Positions 7,426 through 16,130 are shown, counted from the stretch's first letter. The stretch is 64,000 nucleotides of DNA from Frigoribacterium sp. Leaf263 (GCF_001422285.1 NZ_LMMO01000004.1:436983-500982); one strand, 5' to 3'. Made by a program: numbers and translations. Notes: a model not told the origin generated them from the letters alone.

Positions 7426-8544
7426 TCACCGCGACGGGAACGGCCAGGTCGTCGGCCGGTCGTCGTCGGGCAGACCCTCGACGACCCCGGTGACGCCCGT
7501 GGCGCCCGGGCGGGTCGTGTCGTCGTCGTGGTCGGAGTCCGTGCCGCGGCCGCCGCGAGGGGCGGAGTCGCGGAAGCGGTCGCCCTCTCGGTGCCCGGCG
7601 GCGTTCGCGGCGAGGCTCGAGATCTTGCCCCAGAGGCTGGTGTCGGCGCGGACGGGACGGTCGGACTCGGCCGCCGCTCGCTCGGCGGCCCGTTCGTCAC
7701 GACGGGTCGCGCGGTCGTGCGAGTCGTCCGTCCGCGTGGCGGCCGCCCGGGCGGCTGCGGCGGGGTCGACGGCCACCGGCTCGGCGACGGGGTCGACGGC
7801 CGCGGGGTCGGACAGCGCCGTCGAGGGCAGGCCCGCGGTGGGGTTCGTGTCGCCGGGGCGGGGGGCGTCGAGAGGGGCGTCGGAGACGTGCGCCGCGCCT
7901 CCTTCGCTGATGTCGGCGGGTGCGGCCGGCGCGTCGTCGGGCGCGAGATACGCCCGGAGGACGTCGTCGAACGCGTTCTGCAGATCGGTGACGCGGTCGC
8001 GCGGAGCCCCGGTGGCCGCGTAGGCGGTCAGGGACTGCGCCAGGTTCTCGCGGGCCTCGTCGTGCCGCTCGAGCTCGAGCAGCGTGTAGCCCTCGAGCTC
8101 GGCGGCGGCGGCCTCGAGCTCGCGCCATTCTTCGGTGGCGGCCGTGATGCGGCTCGTGTGCAGATCGTTCAGGGCGCGATCGAGCTTGCCCTGCTCGCGG
8201 AAGATGTGAGCGCGGCGGATGCGCGCGGCCGTCGAGTCGGCCCGGTCGCCTGTGAAGTGCGCGAGCCGGAAGGCCTCTTCGGCGATGGCCAGGGCCTCGT
8301 CGAGTCGACCCAGCAGACGCAGCAGATCGGCGCGCTCGCCGAGGGCCGAGGTGCTGCGGCTCTGGCCGAGAGCGGCCAGACGGGCTTCGGCCGAGGGGAC
8401 GTCGACCGCCGTGCGCAGGCTGATCGGCTCGAAGCCGCCGGCCCCACCGAGACGCGTGCCCGTGGGCGCGGCGAGACCCGGCGGCACGCTGTGGGGACGG
8501 GCGCTGCCGGGTGCGGTTCCGAGGTGGGGGTCGTGCTCGCTCAT
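7426..8544 (-). CDS. TPR-like helical-repeat protein with disordered tail
   Basis: A 372-residue protein, no known enzyme motif. Residues about 50-170 form paired helices of TPR type (LGERADLLRLLGRLDEALAIA, AFRLAHFTGDRADS, GYTLLELERHDEARENL), suited to protein binding. The rest is Ala, Asp, Arg and Pro-rich and likely unstructured. ATG 8544 (MSEHDPHLG) is chosen over an upstream in-frame ATG because the extra residues are low-complexity. Its stop codon is embedded in the repeat (7415-7427 reads TGACCCGCGCC on the coding strand). Confidence 0.65.
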   Translation of the reverse strand: MSEHDPHLGTAPGSARPHSVPPGLAAPTGTRLGGAGGFEPISLRTAVDVPSAEARLAALGQSRSTSALGERADLLRLLGRLDEALAIAEEAFRLAHFTGDRADSTAARIRRAHIFREQGKLDRALNDLHTSRITAATEEWRELEAAAAELEGYTLLELERHDEARENLAQSLTAYAATGAPRDRVTDLQNAFDDVLRAYLAPDDAPAAPADISEGGAAHVSDAPLDAPRPGDTNPTAGLPSTALSDPAAVDPVAEPVAVDPAAAARAAATRTDDSHDRATRRDERAAERAAAESDRPVRADTSLWGKISSLAANAAGHREGDRFRDSAPRGGRGTDSDHDDDTTRPGATGVTGVVEGLPDDDRPTTWPFPSR

Positions 8545-8610
8545 CGTGTCACAGGGTAACCCGCCCGCCCCCCGAAGGGACCGCACGGCGCGCAGGGGGC
8601 CTCCCCTCGA

Positions 8611-8627
8611 CGGCACGGATCGTGCCG
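8611..8627 (-). terminator. Short perfect hairpin after the sugar dehydrogenase gene
   Basis: CGGCACG and CGTGCCG flank GAT, a 7-bp stem with a three-base loop, located between the end of the dehydrogenase gene and the start of the TPR-like gene on the same strand. Confidence 0.45.
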
Positions 8628-8628
8628 C

Positions 8629-8716
8629 GGGAGGCGCTGGTCGGGAGGCGCGGAGCAGGGGCCCGGCGCGGAACGCGAGGCGCGGGTCGGGAGGCGCGGG
8701 TCAGGGTGCGCGGGTC
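8629..8716 (+). repeat. Tandem array of the repeat, 14-base period
   Basis: Five 14-base units in the same phase: GGGAGGCGCTGGTC, GGGAGGCGCGGAGC, an 18-base interruption, GCGAGGCGCGGGTC, GGGAGGCGCGGGTC, AGGGTGCGCGGGTC. The last two overlap the stop codon and final codons of the minus-strand dehydrogenase gene. The rest is intergenic. Confidence 0.85.
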
Positions 8717-9936
8717 AGCGGCACCGACACGATGCGATCGTCGTCGTCGCCGGGCGACCCCCGGCCGTCGGTGTTGCCCGTGACGAGCCAGAGGGTGCCG
8801 TCGGGCCCGGGCAGCACGTCGCGGATCCGCCCCAGCGACTCGTCGCCCGTGAAGCGCTCGGTGGCCACGGCCTCGGAGGTCTCGGGCACCTGGATCTCGA
8901 AGAGCCGCTCGCCGCCCAGCCCCGCCAGGAACAGGGTCGAGCCGACCGCCGTCAGACCGCTCGGGCTGGCCTCGTCGGTCGACCACTGCAGCACGGGGTT
9001 CAGGAACTCGCCGTCGTCGCCGCGCCCCTCGACCTCGGGCCAGCCGTAGTTCGAGCCGGGCGACAGCGAGTTGAGCTCGTCGTAGGTGTCCTGCCCGAAC
9101 TCCGCGGCCCAGAGCGACCCGAAGGCGTCCCACGCGATGCCCTGCGGGTTGCGGTGACCCAGGGTGTACACGGGCGAGCCGGGCATCGGGTTGCTTGTCG
9201 GCACGGCGCCGGTCGGCGACAGGCGCAGCACCTTGCCGCCGAGCGAGTCGGGGTCTTGAGAGGCGGTCGGGTCGGAGGCGTCGCCCGTCGTCGCGTAGAG
9301 CATGCCGTCGGGTCCGAACGCGAGTCGGCCGCCGTCGTGGTTCGACGCCTTCGGGATCCCGGTGAGCACCTCTTCGAGGCCGCCCAGGCCGTACGACCCG
9401 GCGGCGCCGGTGATCGGGGCCCGCACGATGCGGTTGTCGTCGGCGGTGGTGAGGTAGGCGTAGAGGTACGACGGCGCTCCGCCGAGCACGGCGAGACCGA
9501 GCAGCCCGCCCTCGCCCTCGTGCACGACGCCCTCGATCCGGGCGACGTCGCGCAGCTCGCCCGAGGGCGTGAGCTCGACCACGCGGCCGCTGTCGCGGAG
9601 GCTGATGAGCGCCGACCCGCTGTCGAGGCGGACGACCGACCAGGGGGCCTCGAGGCCGGTGACGACGTCGGTGGTCGCGGCGTCGTCGGCGACGGTGACG
9701 CCGCCGGTGCCGGTCGTGGGCGCCACCGGCGAGGGGCCCGCCGTGGTCGGCACGTCGGCGCGGCTCGACGACGACGCGTCGGACAGGGCGGGGCCGGCGG
9801 TGGGCACGTCGGCGGTGCAGCCGACGAGCAGCAGCCCGGTGCTCAGCGCGACGCCGCTCGCGACGGCCCGCGCCCGGGCGGCGAGCCGTCGGGGGGTGGT
9901 CGTCCGTGCCTCGTGCATCACCCCATGAGACAGCAT
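8701..9936 (-). CDS. PQQ-type glucose/sorbosone dehydrogenase lipoprotein
   Basis: A 411-residue exported beta-propeller of the soluble aldose sugar dehydrogenase family. A basic start is followed by a hydrophobic stretch ending LLLVGC, a lipobox, so it should be anchored to the outer face of the membrane; a Thr/Ser/Asp linker follows. Family motifs: GLEAPWSVV, HEGEGGLLGLAV, NHDGGRLAFGPDG, HRNPQGIAWD (active-site His) and NYGWPEVEG. These enzymes use PQQ to oxidise sugars; whether this host makes PQQ is unknown. Alternative start ATG 9918 also leaves a complete signal peptide. The 3' end lies inside the 14-base repeat array. Confidence 0.85.
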   Translation of the reverse strand: MLSHGVMHEARTTTPRRLAARARAVASGVALSTGLLLVGCTADVPTAGPALSDASSSSRADVPTTAGPSPVAPTTGTGGVTVADDAATTDVVTGLEAPWSVVRLDSGSALISLRDSGRVVELTPSGELRDVARIEGVVHEGEGGLLGLAVLGGAPSYLYAYLTTADDNRIVRAPITGAAGSYGLGGLEEVLTGIPKASNHDGGRLAFGPDGMLYATTGDASDPTASQDPDSLGGKVLRLSPTGAVPTSNPMPGSPVYTLGHRNPQGIAWDAFGSLWAAEFGQDTYDELNSLSPGSNYGWPEVEGRGDDGEFLNPVLQWSTDEASPSGLTAVGSTLFLAGLGGERLFEIQVPETSEAVATERFTGDESLGRIRDVLPGPDGTLWLVTGNTDGRGSPGDDDDRIVSVPLTRAP

Positions 9937-9987
9937 CGGGCCGGCACGTCAGACCCGGATCGGGTCATCGTTGTCGGACCGTGACGC

Positions 9988-10013
9988 GGGTGTCGGCACT
10001 CTGGAGGACACCC
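9988..10013. terminator. Hairpin downstream of fliW
   Basis: GGGTGTC (9988-9994) pairs with GACACCC (10007-10013) across a 12-base loop. It sits 59 bases beyond the fliW stop codon, the end of the flgN-flgK-flgL-fliW transcript, and before the divergently reading dehydrogenase start. Confidence 0.5.
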
Positions 10014-10071
10014 CTCGGCGTGTCGCAGGCCCCGGTCGGCGGACGGTCGCCTGGCCGGCGCCCGAGAGTCG

Positions 10072-10464
10072 TCAGCGGGGGTCGAGCTCGGCCCGGAGCG
10101 GCCAGTCCTGCCCCTCGAGGATCAGCTGCGCGCCGGCCCCGGTCAGGCGGTTGACGACGATGGGCGCCAGCAGGTTCACGGTCATCCCCGAGGAGGCGGG
10201 GGTCGCCACGACGAGGAGCATCGCGTCGTCCGCGTCGGTCAGCCCGAGCAGCGTCGTCTGCTCGTCGGTCACGACGGGCGAGTAGTCCGGGAGGTGCACG
10301 GCCGCATCGAGGACGAAGAGGCGGACGTCGTCGTCGGCGTCCGCGCTCCGCAGCGCGTAGAGCCCCGTGGCCCCGACGATCTCGTCGAGGACGAACTCGA
10401 CCCGCGGTTCGAGACCGAACGGCGAGCCGACGAAGCTGACCTGCGACTGCATCGTGCCGCTCAT
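10072..10464 (-). CDS. fliW: Flagellar assembly factor FliW
   Basis: A 130-residue FliW: opening strands VSFVGSPFGLEPRVEFVLDE, a central LFVLDAAVHLPDYSP segment and a C-terminal MTVNLLAPIVVNRLTGAGAQLIL block, which is the best conserved part of the family. In Bacillus subtilis FliW binds free flagellin or, when flagellin has been exported, sequesters CsrA and relieves repression of the flagellin mRNA. The presence here of csrA (50468) and CsrA-like sites before fliC supports the same circuit. Last gene of the minus-strand operon, overlapping flgL by 4 bases. A one-base variant of the repeat lies at 10190-10204 within it. Confidence 0.93.
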   Translation of the reverse strand: MSGTMQSQVSFVGSPFGLEPRVEFVLDEIVGATGLYALRSADADDDVRLFVLDAAVHLPDYSPVVTDEQTTLLGLTDADDAMLLVVATPASSGMTVNLLAPIVVNRLTGAGAQLILEGQDWPLRAELDPR

Positions 10465-11345
10465 CGGAGGAAGTCCATCAGCGAGGTCTGGATGACCTTG
10501 GCGGTGACGGCCAGAGCCGCCTGGTAGCTGTTCTCCTGCAGCTTGAGGTCGAGCACGGCCTGGCCGAGATCGAGGTCCTCCAGCTGGGACCGCTGGGTCT
10601 CGAGACTCACGGTGGTGTCCATCAGGGTGTCCTCGGCTCTCAGAAGCTGGGCGTGGCGGGCGCCGACGTCGGACTGCACGGCCCGCAGCGCGGTGACCCG
10701 CGTGTCGATCTCGGCGAGGCGGGTGCCGACGTCGGCGCCGCTCCTCAGGTCGGCGACGATCGAGTCGACGAGCCGGAAGACCGAGTCGTCGCCGACGCCG
10801 AAGGCCGTGGCCCCGTCGGCGTCGACGCGGATGCTCGTCTCGGGACCGACCCGACGGGTGACGGACGAGACGGCGGCGCCCGTGTACTCGTAGTCGTCCG
10901 TCCAGGCGACTCCCGCGTCGGAGGTGCCCGCGAAGACGCTGCGACCGTTGTAGCTCGCGTTGGCGGTGCCCAGCAGGTCGTCCTTCAGACCGGCGATCTC
11001 GATCGCGATCGCATCACGCGCCTCCTGCGAGACGGCGCCGGTGTTGGCGCCCTGCAGGGTGAGCTGACGGATCTTCGCCATCAGCGAGTCGGTGGCCGAC
11101 AGCGCGGAGTCGGCGGTCGACAACCAGCCGTCGCCGTCGTCGACGTTGCGGGAGTGCTGGGCGGCCTGCGCCTGGAGGCTCTTCACCCGCATGGCCTCGG
11201 CGGCGGCGGTCGGATCGTCGGACGGCTTGCCGATCTTCTGCAGGCTCGAGGCGCGGTCCTGGCTCTCGGCGACCCGGGTCTTGCTCGACATCAGGTGCTG
11301 CTGGGCCCGGAGGCTGTTCATCTGGTCGGTCACGCGACTGATCAT
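10461..11345 (-). CDS. flgL: Flagellar hook-filament junction protein FlgL (HAP3)
   Basis: A 294-residue junction protein with flagellin-like ends. The N-terminal helix region (MISRVTDQMNSLRAQQHLMSS then LQKIGKPSDDPTAAAEAM) is the HAP3 signature, and the C-terminal helix (LDLGQAVLDLKLQENSYQAAL) packs against it. The short middle domain is usual for Gram-positive FlgL. It is exported through the flagellar channel and joins hook to filament with FlgK. Six bases separate it from flgK. Confidence 0.94.
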   Translation of the reverse strand: MISRVTDQMNSLRAQQHLMSSKTRVAESQDRASSLQKIGKPSDDPTAAAEAMRVKSLQAQAAQHSRNVDDGDGWLSTADSALSATDSLMAKIRQLTLQGANTGAVSQEARDAIAIEIAGLKDDLLGTANASYNGRSVFAGTSDAGVAWTDDYEYTGAAVSSVTRRVGPETSIRVDADGATAFGVGDDSVFRLVDSIVADLRSGADVGTRLAEIDTRVTALRAVQSDVGARHAQLLRAEDTLMDTTVSLETQRSQLEDLDLGQAVLDLKLQENSYQAALAVTAKVIQTSLMDFLR

Positions 11346-11351
11346 GGTCCG

Positions 11352-12770
11352 CTACCTCCCGACCCGGCCCATGCCGTTGATGAGCGTGTCGAGCATCTCG
11401 TCGATGGCTGTCATGACTCGGGCCGCTCCCTGATAGGCGTGCTGGTACGAGAGGAGGTTCACATTCTCCTCGTCGAGGCTGACCCCGGCGCCCGAGAGCT
11501 GACGGTTCTTCGCCGAGTTCGCGGCGAGGTCGGTGAGGGTCGCCTGCTGCGATTCGCTCTTCGCGGTCGCCCCGATGCCGGCGACGATGGTCGACCAGGC
11601 GCGATCGGGTGAGCCGGGGCCGACGCCGAGCTGCGCGATGGCGAGGGCGATCGTGTTGTCGTGCGCGCCTCCCACGCCGTCGCCGGTGGCGATCCCCGCT
11701 GCTCCGGCGACCTGAACGGTGAGGCTGCGGGCGGCCGACAGGCCGGGCGTGACCGAGAAGAAGTCGCCCCCGGCGTCGCCACCCGTCGTGACTCCGGTGC
11801 GGTGCACGGCGTTGACCTGCGTGGCCAGCTGCGTCGCGAGGGCGTCGTACGATGCCGCGGCCTCCGCGAGCGTGCCGCCGGCGCCGCCCGCGGCGGGCTG
11901 CAGCAGCGACACGGTGCCGGCGAGGCTGCCGCCGGTGAGCGGGATGGGCTGCCCGGGGCGGTCGGCCCATTCGACCGAGACGCCGCCCCCTGAAGCGAGG
12001 GCGTAGTCGCCGGCCACGGTGACGGTGCGGGCCGAGGTGCCGCTGACCAGGGCGTTCCCGCCGATCAGCACATCGACGGTGCCGTCGCCCGCGTCGCGGA
12101 CGGTACCGCCTGCGATCGCCGCGATGCGCTCGGTGAGCACCGAGCGGGCGTCGATCAGCTCGTTCGAGCCGACGCCGAGCTGCGTGTTCGTGCGGATGCG
12201 GTCGTTGAGGTCGGCGACCTGCGTCGCCGCGCTGTTCAGCTCGGATGCGAGACCGTCGGCCTGCAGTCGGAGTCCGGTCCACTGCTCGTCGACGGCACGG
12301 TGCCCGGCCGAGAGCGCGGCGGCCAGCGAGGTGGCCTGGCCGATCAGCACGGCAGCGGGGCCGGAGTCGCCCGGGTTGTTCGCGACGTCGCCCCAGGCCG
12401 ACCAGAACGCGTTCAGCTGACTCGCGATGCCGTTCGTCGACGGCTCGCCGAGCGACGCCTCGAGGGTGGCGATCGCGGAGGCGCGGGTCGACTGGTACCC
12501 GGCGGTCGAGGCCGCGCTCCGCACCTGACCGTCGACGACCTGGTTGCCGAGCCGTGCGATGGCGTCGACCGAGACGCCCTGGCCGGGCACGACGCCGGCG
12601 CTGAAGATCCCGGCACGGGCGGGCGACTCGATCGACGAGGTCGCGACGCGCTGGCGGGTGTAGCCGTCGGTGTTGACGTTGGCGATGTTCTGCCCCGTGA
12701 CGTCGATGCCCGCACGAGCGGCGGCGAGGCCGGAGTAGGCGGTGTTCAGCCCACCGAAGGTGCTGCCCAT
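11352..12770 (-). CDS. flgK: Flagellar hook-associated protein FlgK (HAP1)
   Basis: A 472-residue protein. The N-terminus (GLNTAYSGLAAARAGIDVTGQNIANVNTDGYTRQ in family order) has the rod/hook/HAP motif, and the C-terminus (VSLDEENVNLLSYQHAYQGAARVM) is the D0 helix with the usual EE-N-L-YQ pattern. The central domain is compact. ATG 12770 is set by the family N-terminus; the frame stays open upstream. It lies 2 bases after flgN in the same operon. Repeat word at 12477-12489, translated TRAS, in a non-conserved stretch. Confidence 0.95.
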   Translation of the reverse strand: MGSTFGGLNTAYSGLAAARAGIDVTGQNIANVNTDGYTRQRVATSSIESPARAGIFSAGVVPGQGVSVDAIARLGNQVVDGQVRSAASTAGYQSTRASAIATLEASLGEPSTNGIASQLNAFWSAWGDVANNPGDSGPAAVLIGQATSLAAALSAGHRAVDEQWTGLRLQADGLASELNSAATQVADLNDRIRTNTQLGVGSNELIDARSVLTERIAAIAGGTVRDAGDGTVDVLIGGNALVSGTSARTVTVAGDYALASGGGVSVEWADRPGQPIPLTGGSLAGTVSLLQPAAGGAGGTLAEAAASYDALATQLATQVNAVHRTGVTTGGDAGGDFFSVTPGLSAARSLTVQVAGAAGIATGDGVGGAHDNTIALAIAQLGVGPGSPDRAWSTIVAGIGATAKSESQQATLTDLAANSAKNRQLSGAGVSLDEENVNLLSYQHAYQGAARVMTAIDEMLDTLINGMGRVGR

Positions 12771-12772
12771 GG

Positions 12773-13306
12773 TCAGAGTCTCCCGTCGAAGAGATGCCCG
12801 CTCGAGGCGGGGCCGGTGGTGCCGACCCGGCGACCGGCGGTCGTCGCCGCGGTGGAGCCCGTGGCGTCGTAGATGGCGCCGGCGGCGGCGCCCGCGTCGG
12901 TGGTCGTCGTCGCGAGCGTCTCCTGCGTGGCGCGGGCCGCCGCGCGGAGGAACCGCTCGTTCTCGTCGCGCAGCTGCGCGATGCGGGCCGTGAGCTCGGT
13001 CATGGCCGCGAGGTGGGCGGTGAAGATCTCGCCCCAGGGGCCTGCGGGAGCCGCGGCGATGATCTCGCGGAGGGGCGCCTCCTCGTCCGTGCCCCACTCC
13101 TGGGCGACCGACGACACCTCGACGCTGCGGTCGAGGCCGGCGGACCGGAGCCGGTCGAGCACCTGCTCGACCTCCCGCGTGGCGTGATCGATCCACCGGG
13201 TGCGGCCGGCGGTGAGCAGCAGCTGCTCCTCCTCGAGCTTGAACGTGAGCAGTTCGAGCAGCTCGCGTTCACGCCAGAGCAGCGCGGACAGTTCGTTCGC
13301 GCCCAT
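12773..13306 (-). CDS. flgN: FlgN-like flagellar export chaperone
   Basis: A 177-residue, mostly helical protein, with LWRERELLELLTFKLEEEQLLL at the start and an Asp/Ser/Thr/Gly tail. Position immediately before flgK and flgL, size and helical heptads are those of FlgN, which holds FlgK and FlgL unfolded for export; sequence identity to FlgN is always weak, so the call leans on context. ATG 13306 is preceded by GAGGAGACC. It is the first gene after a sigma-28 promoter at 13367-13394. Confidence 0.72.
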   Translation of the reverse strand: MGANELSALLWRERELLELLTFKLEEEQLLLTAGRTRWIDHATREVEQVLDRLRSAGLDRSVEVSSVAQEWGTDEEAPLREIIAAAPAGPWGEIFTAHLAAMTELTARIAQLRDENERFLRAAARATQETLATTTTDAGAAAGAIYDATGSTAATTAGRRVGTTGPASSGHLFDGRL

Positions 13307-13813
13307 GGGGTCTCCTCGATCGGTGATGGTCTCGGCGGGGGAGCGGTGATGTCCCCTACGAGGAGGACTATCGGCGCGACCCGGCTCGGCGTTAGGCGAC
13401 GGGCCGCGGTGATCGTCGGGACACGCCCCTAGCGGGTCGACGACGTCCGTCGGAAGGTGCCGGTGCGCCCCACTGCGGGGGTAGGGGTACAGGCCGCGTC
13501 CTCCACAGATGCGACACCCGTTCCCCCTGACTGGGGTCACCCAGGCCCCCTTCAGGCTGTGTGGACGCCGATAGCGTTGGCGATGCCGGGAGGGTCGCAG
13601 ACCCACCCGGAGCTCCTCCCGAATCCACCCGACCTCGGGACGAGTCACCCGTTCACGACCCGACGCACCGTGCGTCGCCGACGCACCGCAACCACTCGTC
13701 GCTTACCCGCAGATCCGTTCGCACCGGTTCGACATCGCCCTGGTCAGAGGGCTGTTCGTCGCGCCCGCGATCCATTCACCGTCCGTCCGGACGCCTCTTG
13801 CTGGGAGCAAGCG
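13307..13813. other. 507-bp divergent region between flgN and fliA
   Basis: Contains the flgN promoter described separately. Towards fliA I see no standard promoter: GCCGATAGC at 13567-13575 has the sigma-28 -10 sequence but the 7 bases at the right spacing (CCCTTCA) do not match the -35. A GACTGGGGTCACCC stretch near 13528-13541 can fold weakly. No gene supported. Confidence 0.5.
13367..13394 (-). promoter_or_regulatory. Sigma-28 (FliA) promoter of flgN-flgK-flgL-fliW
   Basis: On the minus strand: TAACGCC, 12 bases, GCCGATAGT. Leader to the flgN ATG is about 55 bases. Confidence 0.8.
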
Positions 13814-14635
13814 ATGAACCGCACCGAACGCAACGCCCTCGTGGTCGAGAACCTGCCGCTGGTCGGCTACCTCGTCTCCGAGGTCTGCGCCCGCGCGACG
13901 CACCTGTCGCGCGACGACCTCGCCGGGGTCGGCGCCGTCGCCCTCGTCCAGGCCGCCGACGCCTTCGACCCCACCCTCGGCATCCCGTTCGGCGCCTACG
14001 CCCGAACCCGCATCGTCGGCGCGTTCGCCGACGACATGCGCTCGGGCGACTGGGCCAGCCGCGGCACCCGCAAGCGCATCAAGGAGACCCTCGCCGTCCA
14101 GGAGGCGCTCACCGCGTCCCTGGGACGTCGTCCGTCGGTCGACGAGGTCGCCTCGGCCCTCGGGGTCGACCGTCAGACGGCTCAGTCCGCGTTGAGCGAC
14201 GCCGGCCGCACCGTCTCGACGCTCGACGACACCGTCGCCGACCACCTCGCGAGCGACCTGCCGCTGCCGGGCGACGACCTCCTCGTCGACGAGCGCAGCC
14301 GCTACCTGCGGGCCGCCGTCGAGGCGCTGCCCGAGCGCATGCGCCTCATCGTCGAGGGCGTCTACTTCGGCGACCGCACCGTCACCGAGATCGCCGACGA
14401 GCTCGGCATCACCCACAGCGCCGTCTCGCAGCAGCGCACCGAGGCCGTCCGCCTGCTGCGCGACGGGCTCGCCGCGCACTACGCCGACGACTCCGACGCC
14501 GCGTTCGAGCCGGTCTCGAAGACGGCGCCCGCCCGACGCAGCGCCTATCTGTCGCGCGTCGCGACCAACGCGGCCGTGGGCATCGCGCGCGCGCTGCGCG
14601 ACCCCGAGCCGCAGGGCTTCAGCACGGCGGTCTGA
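13814..14635 (+). CDS. fliA: RNA polymerase sigma factor FliA (sigma-28)
   Basis: A 273-residue sigma-70 family factor for flagellar genes. Region 2: PLVGYLVSEVCARA, DLAGVGAVALVQAADAF and the promoter-melting segment GAYARTRIVGAFADDMRSGDW; region 3: RKRIKETLAVQEALTASLGR; region 4: LPERMRLIVEGVYF then TEIADELGITHSAVSQQRTEAV, the helix-turn-helix reading the -35. The C-terminal 45 residues extend past region 4. ATG 13814 (MNRTERNALVVENLP) is set by AGCAAG spacing and family start. Six matching promoters in this window are its likely targets. No anti-sigma FlgM gene is visible. Confidence 0.93.
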   Translation: MNRTERNALVVENLPLVGYLVSEVCARATHLSRDDLAGVGAVALVQAADAFDPTLGIPFGAYARTRIVGAFADDMRSGDWASRGTRKRIKETLAVQEALTASLGRRPSVDEVASALGVDRQTAQSALSDAGRTVSTLDDTVADHLASDLPLPGDDLLVDERSRYLRAAVEALPERMRLIVEGVYFGDRTVTEIADELGITHSAVSQQRTEAVRLLRDGLAAHYADDSDAAFEPVSKTAPARRSAYLSRVATNAAVGIARALRDPEPQGFSTAV

Positions 14636-14663
14636 ACCGCCTCGGAAACTTTCGACGTCGCAC

Positions 14664-14691
14664 TAACGCGCGTCGTGAGCCGGTCGACAGT
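14664..14691 (+). promoter_or_regulatory. Sigma-28 promoter of the flagellin gene
   Basis: TAACGCG, 12 bases, GTCGACAGT; seven of nine -10 bases match the GCCGATAGT form of the flgN and flbD promoters. About 55 bases of leader precede fliC. Confidence 0.8.
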
Positions 14692-14702
14692 AGCCGGTGT
14701 CA

Positions 14703-14744
14703 GCCCACGGATGGGCCGACGAACACCACCCAGTCACGGAGGAG
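14703..14744 (+). promoter_or_regulatory. Two putative CsrA-binding sites in the flagellin leader
   Basis: GCCC-ACGGAT-GGGC (14703-14716) is a 4-bp hairpin exposing ACGGAT in a six-base loop. A second ACGGA (14736-14740) overlaps the ribosome site GGAGGAG (14738-14744). One hairpin site plus one site on the ribosome-binding sequence is the arrangement of the B. subtilis hag leader. Confidence 0.65.
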
Positions 14745-14750
14745 AACACC

Positions 14751-15941
14751 ATGGGTATGCAGATCAACACCAACCTCGCGGCCAACAACACGTACCGCAA
14801 CCTGAACGCCACGCAGAACGACCTCTCGAAGAGCCTCGAGAAGCTCTCGTCCGGTCTCCGCATCAACCGTGCCGCTGACGACGCGGCCGGCCTCTCGATC
14901 TCCGAGGGCCTGCGTTCGCAGGTCGGCGGACTGACGGTCGCCGCACGCAACGCCCAGGACGGCATCTCCGTCGTGCAGACCGCTGAAGGTGGGCTCACCG
15001 AGACCCACTCCATCCTCCAGCGCATGCGCGACCTGGCCGTCCAGGCCGGCAACGACTCGAACAACGCCGACTCGCGCAAGGCCATCACCACCGAGGTCGA
15101 CGCGCTGCAGAAGGAGCTCTCGCGCATCTCGGCGTCGACGAACTTCAACGGCACCAACCTGCTCGACGGCAGCAAGAGCTCGCTGAAGTTCCAGGTCGGC
15201 GCCAACAGCGGTTCGGACAGCCAGATCACCGTCGACCTGTCGAAGGCGAACGTCTCGGCGATCGCCACCAACATCAGCGGCGGCGACCTCGCCACGGCCG
15301 GCACCAAGTTCGCGATCGACGACCTCACGGCCCTCGGCACGACGGCCTCGTTCACCTCGAGCAAGGACGGCGTCAGCACGACGGTCACGACCGCCACGCT
15401 GTCGTCGACCGCCGACGGCTCCGCCACCGGCTTCCAGAGCGTAGACGAGTTCGCCACGGCCCTGAAGTCGGACGCCGCGTTCAGCGCCAACTTCAGCGTC
15501 AGCGTCGACAAGGACGCCAACGGCGCCGGCGTCGGCATCACGGTGACGGCGCTCAACGGCGGCACGCTGGCCGACGGCGACAACGACGATGCCGGCGACG
15601 GCCTCGGCGCCGGCGCGGCCGCCACGGCCCTGACCGGTGGTGTGCAGTTCGACACCGCCGAGAAGGCCCAGGCCTCGATCAAGCTGATCGACGAGCAGAT
15701 CAAGACGGTCTCGACCGCCCGCTCGGAGCTCGGTGCCGTGCAGAACCGGTTCGAGCACGCGATCAACGTGACGAACGTCGCCAAGGAGAACCTCACGGCG
15801 GCCGAGTCGCGCATCCGCGACACCGACATGGCGGAGGAGATGGTCAAGTACACGCGCTCGAACATCCTCAGCCAGGCCGGCACCGCGATGCTCGCGCAGG
15901 CGAACCAGAGCACCCAGGGCGTCCTGTCGCTCCTCCGCTAG
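14751..15941 (+). CDS. fliC: Flagellin, the filament subunit
   Basis: A 396-residue flagellin. N-terminal D0/D1: INTNLAANNTYRNLNATQND, then LSSGLRINRAADDAAGLSIS (the region recognised as flg22 in plants) and LQRMRDLAVQAGNDS; C-terminal D1/D0: TDMAEEMVKYTRSNILSQAG and ANQSTQGVLSLLR. The middle about 180 residues are a Thr/Ser/Asp/Ala-rich variable domain. ATG 14751 has GGAGGAG seven bases upstream. Transcribed alone from its own sigma-28 promoter and closed by a strong hairpin; translation is likely under CsrA control. Confidence 0.97.
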   Translation: MGMQINTNLAANNTYRNLNATQNDLSKSLEKLSSGLRINRAADDAAGLSISEGLRSQVGGLTVAARNAQDGISVVQTAEGGLTETHSILQRMRDLAVQAGNDSNNADSRKAITTEVDALQKELSRISASTNFNGTNLLDGSKSSLKFQVGANSGSDSQITVDLSKANVSAIATNISGGDLATAGTKFAIDDLTALGTTASFTSSKDGVSTTVTTATLSSTADGSATGFQSVDEFATALKSDAAFSANFSVSVDKDANGAGVGITVTALNGGTLADGDNDDAGDGLGAGAAATALTGGVQFDTAEKAQASIKLIDEQIKTVSTARSELGAVQNRFEHAINVTNVAKENLTAAESRIRDTDMAEEMVKYTRSNILSQAGTAMLAQANQSTQGVLSLLR

Positions 15942-15990
15942 TCGGAGGTCGACCCGGCGTCAGCTCCCAGCAGACGCCGCGCGACACCAG

Positions 15991-16073
15991 GGCCTGACGA
16001 GTGACCGGCCCGCACCGAGACGAGAGCTGACCCTCTCGCTCACCGCGGGCCGGTCGCCCGTCGCTCGTCAGCC
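15991..16073 (+). terminator. Long hairpin terminator after flagellin
   Basis: GACCGGCCCGC (16003-16013) pairs perfectly with GCGGGCCGGTC (16045-16055), and the outer TGACGAG (15995-16001) with CTCGTCA (16064-16070); GAGAG/CTCTC can form inside. It begins 50 bases beyond the flagellin stop codon. Confidence 0.75.
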
Positions 16074-16080
16074 ACCCAAA

Positions 16081-16130
16081 CGACCCGTGCCACCCGCACG
16101 ACCCGTGCCACCCGCACGACCCGCCCCGCC
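16081..16130 (+). repeat. Short tandem repeat upstream of fliD
   Basis: An 18-base unit beginning CGACCCGTGCCACCCGCA occurs twice in full (16081-16098, 16099-16116) and once in part, in the leader of fliD. No function can be assigned. Confidence 0.7.

Noticed and set aside
13567-13575. A sigma-28 promoter for fliA itself at GCCGATAGC
   Set aside because: The 7 bases at the correct spacing (CCCTTCA) do not resemble TAACGCC; kept only as a note in the gap entry.
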